DNA of 6,334 nucleotides from Bacillota bacterium (GTDB taxonomy: Bacteria; Bacillota_I; Bacilli_A; Acholeplasmatales; Acholeplasmataceae). Positions 1 to 5,482 of this stretch are shown here, one piece after another. The notes under the pieces are model-generated. The model searched no databases, was not told the DNA's origin, and worked only from the letters and a program-made list of their open reading frames with translations. The stretch is taken from assembly GCA_006226985.1 (NCBI GenBank), contig SBGC01000173.1:1-6334 (forward strand), given 5' to 3'. Each line of letters starts with the position of its first letter. Position 1 is the first letter of the stretch. The position numbers were made by a program, and so were the translations under genes.

Positions 1-8
1 GTAAAACG

Positions 9-296
9 ATGCAAAAAGACTATGCAAACATGTTTAAAGCATTATCTGATGAGAATAGACTCAAGATTTTAGAACTACTGATTCAAGGTGAAACATGCGG
101 CTGTACATTGATTGATAAATTGCCAATCAAACAACCCACACTTTCTTATCATTTAAAAACATTAACAGATGCTGGATTAACTAAAGCCTATCGAGATGGT
201 AATTGGATTAAGCATCACGTTGATTTAAAGAAAATTGATGATCTTATCCAATTTTTGACAGATCTTAAGGTGAGTGAAGCATCATGCAAGGTATAA
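9..296 (+). CDS. arsR: ArsR-family metalloregulatory repressor of the ars operon
   Basis: This is a 95-residue winged helix-turn-helix protein of the ArsR/SmtB family. These proteins repress their own operon and leave the DNA when arsenite or a related metal(loid) binds. The N-terminal core (FKALSDENRLKILELL, about residues 9-24) and the recognition helix region (QPTLSYHLKTLTDAGL, about 42-57) are typical. A Cys-Gly-Cys pair (C30, C32) sits where classical arsenic sensors carry CxCxxC. The third cysteine of that motif is absent, and a further cysteine lies near the C-terminus (C93). The gene is first in the operon and overlaps the permease gene by 13 nt. Only 8 bases precede the ATG and the frame stays open to the window edge, so the ribosome binding site and a possible upstream start cannot be judged. 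The family is certain. As(III) as inducer is inferred from the neighbours. Confidence 0.9.
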   Translation: MQKDYANMFKALSDENRLKILELLIQGETCGCTLIDKLPIKQPTLSYHLKTLTDAGLTKAYRDGNWIKHHVDLKKIDDLIQFLTDLKVSEASCKV

Positions 297-1309
297 AAGA
301 TTTTTTTAGTTTCTTAAATAATCAACTTTTAAAGATGGAGTGGCTTGATAACATCGTTTCTCTCTTACTAAGAGAAGTATTTAAACTTGACCAAACCTCT
401 ATGCTTTATAAAAGTCTTTCATTTTTCATTTATGATGTCATAAAGATATTTATTTTACTTGCTACATTAATCTTTATAGCGTCTTACATTCAATCATATT
501 TTTCACCAGAGAGAACGAGAAAAATACTTTCTAAACATAAAGGTATCGGTGCAAACACAATTGGCGCATTATTAGGCACGGTTACACCGTTTTGTTCGTG
601 TTCATCTATTCCGATTTTTATCGGATTTACAAAAGCAGGATTACCTTTAGGTGTAACATTTTCATTTCTAATCTCATCACCACTTGTTGATTTAGCATCG
701 GTCATTTTATTAGCCAGTATTTTTAACTGGAAAATAGCGATTGCTTATGTCGTCGTAGGTTTAATTATCGCGATTATTGGTGGAACACTAATAAGCATCT
801 TCAAGATGGAGAAATATGTTGAATCTTTTGTGATGGAAAATATTGATCCTTCTCAAATCGATAACATTGAATATAAGATGAGCCGAAAAGAACGTGTGAA
901 GTACGGTTTTGATCAAGTCAAAGAAATCATTCATAAAGTTTGGATTTATATTTTAATTGGTGTTGGTATTGGCGCACTCATTCATGGATTTATTCCAGAG
1001 AATTGGATTATGAGTGTATTAGGAGATAAAAATATATTCTCAGTCATCATCGCAACGATTATGGGTATTCCTATGTATGCAGATATTTTTGGAACACTAC
1101 CCATTGCAGAAGCATTAGTTTCTAAAGGTGTAGGTATTGGTACTGTCTTAGCATTTATGATGGCTGTTACAGCACTATCACTTCCATCAATCATTATGCT
1201 GAAAAAAGTTGTTAAGACAAAACTTCTTGTTACATTCGTTAGTATTGTAACGATTGGAATAATCATCATGGGTTATTTGTTTAATGGATTTAGCTATTTA
1301 TTCATATAG
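284..1309 (+). CDS. arsP: ArsP-type permease (DUF318 / PF03773 family), probable organoarsenical exporter
   Basis: This is a 341-residue integral membrane protein with about eight hydrophobic helices arranged as two halves around a charged central loop (about residues 175-215). The family signature TPFCSCSS (residues 101-108, cysteines 104 and 106) is followed by SSPLVD (131-136). The second half has the matching GIPMYADIFG segment (261-270). Characterised ArsP members export trivalent methylated or aromatic arsenicals through paired cysteines. Other members of this broad permease family have no proven substrate, so the substrate is inferred from the ars context. The start lies inside the end of arsR (13 nt overlap), behind an AAGGTGA ribosome site, which suggests translational coupling. 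The following small thioredoxin-like gene is a frequent companion of this permease family. A different heavy-metal or thiol substrate remains possible. Confidence 0.85.
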   Translation: MQGIKDFFSFLNNQLLKMEWLDNIVSLLLREVFKLDQTSMLYKSLSFFIYDVIKIFILLATLIFIASYIQSYFSPERTRKILSKHKGIGANTIGALLGTVTPFCSCSSIPIFIGFTKAGLPLGVTFSFLISSPLVDLASVILLASIFNWKIAIAYVVVGLIIAIIGGTLISIFKMEKYVESFVMENIDPSQIDNIEYKMSRKERVKYGFDQVKEIIHKVWIYILIGVGIGALIHGFIPENWIMSVLGDKNIFSVIIATIMGIPMYADIFGTLPIAEALVSKGVGIGTVLAFMMAVTALSLPSIIMLKKVVKTKLLVTFVSIVTIGIIIMGYLFNGFSYLFI

Positions 1310-1317
1310 AAAGGAGA
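1310..1317 (+). promoter_or_regulatory. Ribosome binding site that decides the thioredoxin-like start
   Basis: AAAGGAGA lies between the permease stop and the next gene. Two in-frame ATG codons follow, at 1320 and 1326. The first is only about 3 nt from the GGAG core, while the second has a normal spacing of about 9 nt. The second also begins the protein at the usual family N-terminus (MTIKVLGPGC). Confidence 0.75.
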
Positions 1318-1325
1318 AAATGACT

Positions 1326-1562
1326 ATGACAATAAAAGTATTAGGACCAGGATGCAGTAATTGTAAAAAGGTTTATCAATTAGCAGAACAAGCGATAAAA
1401 GAATTAAATTCAAAAGCTGAGTTAATTTATGTCACTGATCTTGTAGAAATATCAAAAACTGGATTGATGAGAACGCCAGGTTTAATGATTAATGACAAAA
1501 TTGTATCCTATGGAAGAATTCCTTCTTTAGATGAAGTAAAAGAGTTTATTGCAAAAGCTTAA
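1326..1562 (+). CDS. Small thioredoxin-like CxxC protein (TM0996/MTH895 family)
   Basis: This 78-residue minimal thioredoxin-fold protein has no signal peptide and is therefore cytoplasmic. The N-terminus reads MTIKVLGPGCSNCKK, with the redox pair C10 and C13. The cis-proline loop is at T50-P51 (MRTPGLMIND), followed by a C-terminal helix. The length is normal for this mini-thioredoxin/glutaredoxin family, which is often encoded beside DUF318/ArsP permeases. The gene sits 16 nt after the permease and 10 nt before acr3, so it belongs to the same transcript. Probable roles are disulfide reduction of the permease cysteines or regeneration of the downstream thiol-dependent ArsC. Neither role is shown by the sequence. 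The start at 1326 was preferred over 1320 and over a longer reading from 1284 because of ribosome-site spacing and the family N-terminus. Confidence 0.85.
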   Translation: MTIKVLGPGCSNCKKVYQLAEQAIKELNSKAELIYVTDLVEISKTGLMRTPGLMINDKIVSYGRIPSLDEVKEFIAKA

Positions 1563-1572
1563 GGAGCCATTC

Positions 1573-2625
1573 ATGAAAATTAGTTTCTTTGAAAAATACT
1601 TAACATTATTTGTACTTATATGTATGGGTATTGGATTACTTGTAGGTTACTATTTAGATTTTATTCCAGCATTTTTAAATCAATTTGAAGTTGCTAGTGT
1701 GAATATTCCTATTGGATTACTCATCTGGCTGATGATTTATCCAATGATGCTTAAAGTCGATTTCACATCCGTAAAACACGTTGGAAAGAAACCGAAAGGA
1801 CTTTACTTAACATGGGTTGTTAATTGGTTAATTAAGCCATTTACCATGTTTGGAATAGCGTATCTATTTTTCTATGTTATCTTTAAAAATATTATTCCTA
1901 TCCATTTACAACAAGATTACTTAAGAGGGGCAGTTTTACTTGGGGCAGCTCCATGTACAGCGATGGTTTTTGTCTGGAGTAGTTTAACCAGAGGTAACCC
2001 AGCATATACACTTGTACAGGTAGCTACCAACGACTTAATTATTCTGATTTTGTTTGTACCTATTGTTGGTTTATTACTTGGCATCGGTGGATTTAGTGTT
2101 CCTTGGGCAACATTATTCTTATCTGTATTTCTGTTTGTTGTTGTGCCTTTAGTTGCAGCATCTTTAACAAGATACTATATGATTAAGCATAAAGGACTTG
2201 ATTATTTTACAACCAAGTTTATTCCTAAATTTAGTTATGTGACAATTAGTGGATTATTGCTCACCCTCATTTTAATCTTTTCACTACAAGTTGATCTTAT
2301 CCTAGAAAATCCACTTCATATTTTACTAATTAGCATACCCCTCATTATTCAAACATTTTTAATTTTCTTTATTGCATATGGTGGGGCTAAGTTATTAAAA
2401 CTCAATCATGAAGTAGCTGCTCCAGCAGGTATGATCGGTGCATCCAACTTCTTTGAATTAGCAGTAGCAGTTGCTGTTGCATTATTCCCGCTCAATCCCG
2501 GTGTAGCACTTGCTACAATCGTTGGTGTTTTAGTCGAAGTACCCGTTATGTTGATTTTAGTCAAAATAGCAAATAAAACCAAACATTGGTTTAAAGAAGG
2601 AGAAGTTATCAATGAGAAAGCTTAA
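1573..2625 (+). CDS. acr3: Acr3-family arsenite efflux carrier
   Basis: This 350-residue protein has about ten membrane helices and belongs to the Acr3 branch (BART superfamily) of arsenite exporters, not the unrelated ArsB branch. Family landmarks are IPIGLLIWLMIYPMMLKVDF (about 45-64), the GAAPCTAMVFVWSSLTRGNP segment with the conserved cysteine C128 in a broken membrane helix, and GASNFFELAVAVA with the conserved glutamate E295. Cys and Glu at these sites are needed for As(III)/H+ exchange in studied Acr3 proteins. The length is typical. The start at 1573 has AAGGAG (1561-1566) 6 nt upstream. A longer reading from 1549 would overlap the previous gene and lacks such a site. The gene overlaps arsC by 14 nt. 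It would expel the arsenite made by ArsC. Some Acr3 proteins also accept antimonite, which cannot be judged here. Confidence 0.96.
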   Translation: MKISFFEKYLTLFVLICMGIGLLVGYYLDFIPAFLNQFEVASVNIPIGLLIWLMIYPMMLKVDFTSVKHVGKKPKGLYLTWVVNWLIKPFTMFGIAYLFFYVIFKNIIPIHLQQDYLRGAVLLGAAPCTAMVFVWSSLTRGNPAYTLVQVATNDLIILILFVPIVGLLLGIGGFSVPWATLFLSVFLFVVVPLVAASLTRYYMIKHKGLDYFTTKFIPKFSYVTISGLLLTLILIFSLQVDLILENPLHILLISIPLIIQTFLIFFIAYGGAKLLKLNHEVAAPAGMIGASNFFELAVAVAVALFPLNPGVALATIVGVLVEVPVMLILVKIANKTKHWFKEGEVINEKA

Positions 2626-3034
2626 AATAGCATTTGTATGTGTACACAATAGCTGTAGAAGTCAAATGGCAGAAGCTATAACTAAACAACTAGCATCTGA
2701 TTTTTTTGAACCCTATAGTGCAGGTACTGAAACAAAGCCTCGAATTAACCAAGATGCAGTTCGCATTATAAAAGACCTATACCATGTTGATATGAATCTG
2801 ACACAAAAGTCAAAACTACTTGATGATATTCCACAAGAACTTGATGTGTTAGTCACCATGGGCTGCAATGTTGAATGTCCATTTATACCCACTCAGCATC
2901 GTGAAGATTGGGGTTTAGATGATCCAACTGGTTTACCTGATGAAGCATTTTTAGAAACTGCTAGACTTATCAAAGAAAAGCTTTTACTACTTAAAAAGAA
3001 AATTGAAAACAAAGAAATTCACATTGAGGAATAA
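2612..3034 (+). CDS. arsC: Arsenate reductase, low-molecular-weight phosphatase-fold type
   Basis: This 140-residue cytoplasmic enzyme reduces arsenate to arsenite. The fold is that of low-molecular-weight tyrosine phosphatases. The N-terminal P-loop CVHNSCRS (C10 to R16, the CX5R motif) binds arsenate. The Asp-Pro loop (D104-P105 in WGLDDPTG) is the expected acid loop, and C85 and C89 (MGCNVECP) are the shuttle cysteines of the thioredoxin-dependent class. These two cysteines are separated by three residues, unlike the six in the Staphylococcus pI258 enzyme. The shorter spacing is the common pattern in archaeal and clostridial relatives. An AAGGAG site (2597-2602) lies 9 nt before the ATG, inside the end of acr3, so translation is probably coupled. 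This is the last gene of the operon, and the terminator starts 1 nt after its stop. Confidence 0.95.
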   Translation: MRKLKIAFVCVHNSCRSQMAEAITKQLASDFFEPYSAGTETKPRINQDAVRIIKDLYHVDMNLTQKSKLLDDIPQELDVLVTMGCNVECPFIPTQHREDWGLDDPTGLPDEAFLETARLIKEKLLLLKKKIENKEIHIEE

Positions 3035-3035
3035 A

Positions 3036-3062
3036 AAAAATGGCTTACGATAAGCCATTTTT
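3036..3062. terminator. Bidirectional intrinsic terminator between arsC and the DUF4097 gene
   Basis: A perfect 12-bp stem (five A-T pairs plus TGGCTTA/TAAGCCA) encloses the loop CGA, with a run of A on the left and of T on the right. Transcripts on either strand therefore end in a U-run. It lies between two converging genes. Its right edge enters the stop codon (3061-3063) of the minus-strand gene. Confidence 0.92.
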
Positions 3063-4014
3063 ATTTGATATTAATGTCTCCAGATAATGTTTTTTGACGA
3101 ATGATTTCAATATGTTCTTTTCGATCATTATCGATTGAACAATCGCCACTAATGGAGTCAAACGATAGTTTTTTAATGTATAGATTTCGGCCATTTGCAT
3201 CACCACTAACAGCTTGGAAGTATAATGTGCTTGCTTCAGTGTTTGATGCATTGAAATCGCCACTAACAGTATGGAATGTCAAATCTGTTGTAATCTGTGT
3301 ATCATCTATTGTAGTATCGCCACTAACAGTGCTCAATTGGATGTTATTAAACTGTGATTTTTCAACTGTTAAATCACCGTTAACCGTGTGAATATTACAC
3401 TCTTGGGCGTTTATATCCTTAAATACCATATCACCCTCAGTTGAATTGACTTTTAATGAATTAACCTTAAACAGTTTAATTTCAAGATCACCATTCACAG
3501 TTTTATGATTAAGCTCCTGAACATCCATATTACTTGGGATTTCTACAATCACATCATTTGATGATCGACTAAAGGATACACCAAAGAATAGTGATAACTT
3601 TTGATCGTTTTCTATCTTTAAAACATCATTTTCGTAGGTTATTTTATATTTTTGTTTTGTTTTTTGTTCTTTCAATATGACTTTTATTTGGCTTGAATCG
3701 ACTTGATAATACGTAACATTATCATTTGTGAGTCTCGTAAGCACAGATAACATTTTTGAAGTTGGTTCAAAAACATATGTCTTATCTTCATCAGTCTCTT
3801 CAGTAGGTTTATTAACCTTTGGTTCAATTTCAGCAAGTTCACTTGCAAGTTTTTCGGGATTTCCAAATTTAAGTTTGATGTCATCATCTGATATACCTTC
3901 TTCCTTTGCAGAAGCAATCATTTCTTCCATATCAGATAAAATTTCATTTATTTTATCTTCATTTACGTTCATTTTGAGCAATGCGTTCTTTAAATCTTCT
4001 AAATATGTCTTCAT
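3061..4014 (-). CDS. HAAS-domain plus DUF4097 beta-repeat protein
   Basis: This is a 317-residue protein. The N-terminus (about 1-65) is a small helical HAAS/DUF1700-like domain (MKTYLEDLKNALLKM, then GNPEKLASEL at 51-60). A polar linker (about 66-85) leads to a beta-rich region. The C-terminal half is a DUF4097-type repeat of eight turns, each marked by a Gly-Asp pair. The glycines are at 175, 194, 213, 232, 252, 271, 290 and 312, a period of about 19 residues, mostly as TVNGD or TVSGD. Such proteins probably form a beta-solenoid. No molecular function is established, and roles in envelope stress or scaffolding have been suggested for the family. No signal peptide or membrane helix is visible. 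The start at 4014 has GGGAGGT 7 nt upstream. A longer reading from 4077 lies inside padR and lacks such a site. The gene is co-transcribed with padR. Confidence 0.9.
   Translation of the reverse strand: MKTYLEDLKNALLKMNVNEDKINEILSDMEEMIASAKEEGISDDDIKLKFGNPEKLASELAEIEPKVNKPTEETDEDKTYVFEPTSKMLSVLTRLTNDNVTYYQVDSSQIKVILKEQKTKQKYKITYENDVLKIENDQKLSLFFGVSFSRSSNDVIVEIPSNMDVQELNHKTVNGDLEIKLFKVNSLKVNSTEGDMVFKDINAQECNIHTVNGDLTVEKSQFNNIQLSTVSGDTTIDDTQITTDLTFHTVSGDFNASNTEASTLYFQAVSGDANGRNLYIKKLSFDSISGDCSIDNDRKEHIEIIRQKTLSGDINIK
3076..3500 (-). repeat. Degenerate 57-66 bp coding repeat (SGD/NGD turns)
   Basis: Inside the DUF4097 gene the plus strand shows recurring words such as CGCCACTAACAGT. Repeat starts lie near 3078, 3144, 3201, 3258, 3318, 3375, 3432 and 3489, spaced 57 bp with one 60 and one 66. 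Each encodes one solenoid turn containing S/N/E-Gly-Asp. The units have diverged at the ends and are most alike in the middle (3201-3330). Confidence 0.85.
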
Positions 4015-4333
4015 TCTTTTTACCTCCCTGGTTAATGATTTGGTAAACGCCACCGATGAAGGCGTTCCATTCTTCACGTAATTCTAAATAGTACATAAAT
4101 CCTTTTTCAGTCATTTGGTAATATTTTCTAGGTGCACCTTCGTTAGATTCAACAAGGTATGTATTAAAGTATTTATCATTAGTCAATCTTCGAAGGATCG
4201 GATATATGCTATTATCACTCACATCAATTGCTACTGATAATTGATTGATAATCGCATAACCATATAAATCTTCTTCAACCAAAATGGATAGTACACATAA
4301 TTCTAGTATTCCTTTTTTAAATTGAGCATTCAT
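3959..4333 (-). CDS. PadR-family transcriptional regulator
   Basis: This 124-residue winged-helix repressor of the PadR family begins with the typical MNAQFKKGILELCVLSIL. YGYAI (24-28), the recognition region SIYPILRRL (42-50), and the wing GAPRKYYQMTEKG (66-78) follow. PadR proteins of this short class bind as dimers near their own promoter and often control a neighbouring DUF1700/DUF4097 gene, as here. The start at 4333 was chosen over 4339 because the AAAGGA site (4342-4347) lies 8 nt from the former but only 2 nt from the latter. The last 18 or so codons overlap the next gene by 56 nt in another frame, so the C-terminal tail (from about K106) is encoded by dual-use DNA. It is the only gene here ending in TGA. 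The inducing signal is unknown. Confidence 0.92.
   Translation of the reverse strand: MNAQFKKGILELCVLSILVEEDLYGYAIINQLSVAIDVSDNSIYPILRRLTNDKYFNTYLVESNEGAPRKYYQMTEKGFMYYLELREEWNAFIGGVYQIINQGGKKNEDIFRRFKERIAQNERK
4022..4028 (-). promoter_or_regulatory. Ribosome binding site of the DUF4097 gene, inside padR
   Basis: GGGAGGT on the minus strand lies 7 nt before the ATG at 4014. It is embedded in the padR coding region and fixes the start at 4014 rather than at the upstream in-frame ATG (4077). Confidence 0.88.
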
Positions 4334-4357
4334 GGTCATCTTCCTTTCTTCGACTCA

Positions 4358-4386
4358 ATTATAACACGGTATTATTCAATACACAA
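4358..4386 (-). promoter_or_regulatory. Sigma-A type promoter of padR-DUF4097
   Basis: On the minus strand, TTGTGT (4386-4381) and a perfect TATAAT (4363-4358) are separated by exactly 17 nt. Transcription would begin around 4350, leaving a leader of about 17 nt that includes the AAAGGA ribosome site. The leader and spacing fit well. No start site data are available. Confidence 0.78.
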
Positions 4387-4390
4387 TACC
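4368..4390. promoter_or_regulatory. Inverted repeat over the padR promoter, candidate PadR operator
   Basis: GGTATT and AATACC are separated by 11 nt and cover the promoter spacer and the -35 hexamer. On the minus strand, GTATTG also occurs twice in a row with one base between. The position is that expected for an autoregulatory operator. The assignment to PadR is inference. Confidence 0.5.
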
Positions 4391-4410
4391 TTTTGATGAA
4401 TATTATAGAA

Positions 4411-4447
4411 GAAAATAAAAGGACTTCAAAGAAGTCCTATTTTTTAA
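4411..4447. terminator. Intrinsic terminator after the tocopherol cyclase-family gene
   Basis: A perfect 8-bp stem, AGGACTTC/GAAGTCCT (4420-4427 and 4431-4438), encloses an AAA loop. On the minus strand it is followed by TTTATTTTC, about 30 nt after the cyclase-family stop. A T-run on the other side makes it potentially bidirectional. It insulates the downstream padR promoter. Confidence 0.88.
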
Positions 4448-4468
4448 CATTTTACATTTAATAACTGA

Positions 4469-5443
4469 TTATCTCTGATGCATCATGATTTCGATACCTG
4501 CATGTAGACCTTCATCTTCATAAATGAGCTCTTTTTTATGGTAGAGTCTTATACGAATCGATCCAGATAAGCCTTCTTTAATTTGGTCAATCATTTCACC
4601 CTTTTTAGGAGCCGCTAAACTTATTTCAGTTTTCGAAATGGCTATCAATTCGAGAGTTAATCGACCTTTTTTAACACGATAGAAGACATAACCTTGTTTA
4701 ATATCTTCGTATGTTATTTTACTGAAGTTATAAGTAGCGAATCGATACTCTTTACCATTTAATAATAAATTAGCAATTAATCCTTTAAACGATAGTCCCA
4801 TAAATGGAATGGTTGCATAGGAAAACATAAATGAGGTTTTTGGGTTATGTATGAAATGGTTGGATTGAATCCATACATATTGTGAAGGGAACGATTTACC
4901 CCAGTCTTTTTCAATATAACCTTTCGCATGATTAAAAGATACGATTTGATGATCAAGTCTAAGCTTTCCTTCTAGTTGATGAGTCATACTGACGACACCA
5001 TGATAGCACTCCATGAATCCAAGATAACCAAAAGGACCCATGATATTAGGCATATAGACACTCTTTTTAATAGGTGTTAGCTCAGATAGTTCAATAATAC
5101 CAAATAAATCAAGTGTTTCATTTTTAAGCTGAATATCAATTTTTTTCTTTGAAAAATAGTTTCTACCTATGCGAATATAAAACTCATCTTTTCCAAATTC
5201 AAACTCGCTTTGCTCAAACCTAAAGTAAAAGCTCTTAAGTCGTACTTCACCTTCATCACTGTGTGAAATAAAAACTTGAATAAACGCATGAGGATCTTTG
5301 ATAGCTAGACTAATTCCAGGAATCAGGGCAATTGTGTAGTCTTCGTATTGGCTAACAAGTTTATAGTACCAACCCTCAAAGTAATCTTTTTTCTTTTTTG
5401 CTCCTTGAAAATATTCTGGATGAATCAATTTCTTGAAGTACAT
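4469..5443 (-). CDS. Tocopherol cyclase-family (PF14249-like) lipocalin-fold protein
   Basis: This 324-residue soluble protein has no signal peptide or membrane helix. It carries family landmarks: FQG (12-14) and YFEGWYYK (21-28) near the N-terminus, NIMGPFGYL (133-141), GYIEKDWGKSFPSQYVWIQ (175-193) as the central signature, and HAGIEI (314-319) near the end. In plants and cyanobacteria the family closes the chromanol ring of tocopherol, and the fold is related to carotenoid 1,2-hydratase (CrtC). Bacterial homologues in low-GC monoderms have no established reaction, and tocopherol synthesis is not expected here. A strong AAAGGAGG site (5448-5455) precedes the ATG. The gene starts 37 nt after the heliorhodopsin stop on the same strand, with a hairpin between them. 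An isoprenoid or lipid ligand is the reasonable guess. The enzymatic function is unknown. Confidence 0.87.
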   Translation of the reverse strand: MYFKKLIHPEYFQGAKKKKDYFEGWYYKLVSQYEDYTIALIPGISLAIKDPHAFIQVFISHSDEGEVRLKSFYFRFEQSEFEFGKDEFYIRIGRNYFSKKKIDIQLKNETLDLFGIIELSELTPIKKSVYMPNIMGPFGYLGFMECYHGVVSMTHQLEGKLRLDHQIVSFNHAKGYIEKDWGKSFPSQYVWIQSNHFIHNPKTSFMFSYATIPFMGLSFKGLIANLLLNGKEYRFATYNFSKITYEDIKQGYVFYRVKKGRLTLELIAISKTEISLAAPKKGEMIDQIKEGLSGSIRIRLYHKKELIYEDEGLHAGIEIMMHQR

Positions 5444-5458
5444 AAATCCTCCTTTAGC

Positions 5459-5482
5459 AAAAAAGCGAAAAATTCGCTTTTT
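5459..5482 (-). terminator. Hairpin with T-run between heliorhodopsin and the cyclase-family gene
   Basis: AAAAAGCGAA and TTCGCTTTTT pair around a three-base loop (stem 5460-5482), and the 3' arm ends in six T on the minus strand. The hairpin begins within the heliorhodopsin stop codon and ends just before the ribosome site of the next gene. The GC core is short (three G-C pairs), so termination may be partial. Confidence 0.7.

Noticed and set aside
982..1269. Minus-strand open frame of 95 codons opposite the ArsP gene
   Set aside because: It lies wholly antisense to a well-supported membrane protein gene, has low-complexity composition rich in I, T and S, and lacks a ribosome site or family motif.
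2406..2612. Minus-strand open frame opposite the end of acr3
   Set aside because: The Ala/Thr/Ser-rich product is the mirror of a membrane helix-coding segment, and no family is recognisable.
3076..3500. Regular repeats that could suggest a CRISPR array or tandem satellite
   Set aside because: The units are 57-66 bp, degenerate, and all keep one reading frame encoding Gly-Asp turns of the DUF4097 protein. There are no uniform repeats with unique spacers.
4015..4077. Longer DUF4097 protein starting at 4077
   Set aside because: The additional 21 residues lie within padR, match no HAAS N-terminus, and have no ribosome site, while 4014 has GGGAGGT at the right distance.
3728..4081. Plus-strand open frame of 117 codons opposite DUF4097 and padR
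   Set aside because: The Ser-rich product is antisense to two recognised genes. The strand has no promoter or ribosome site there.
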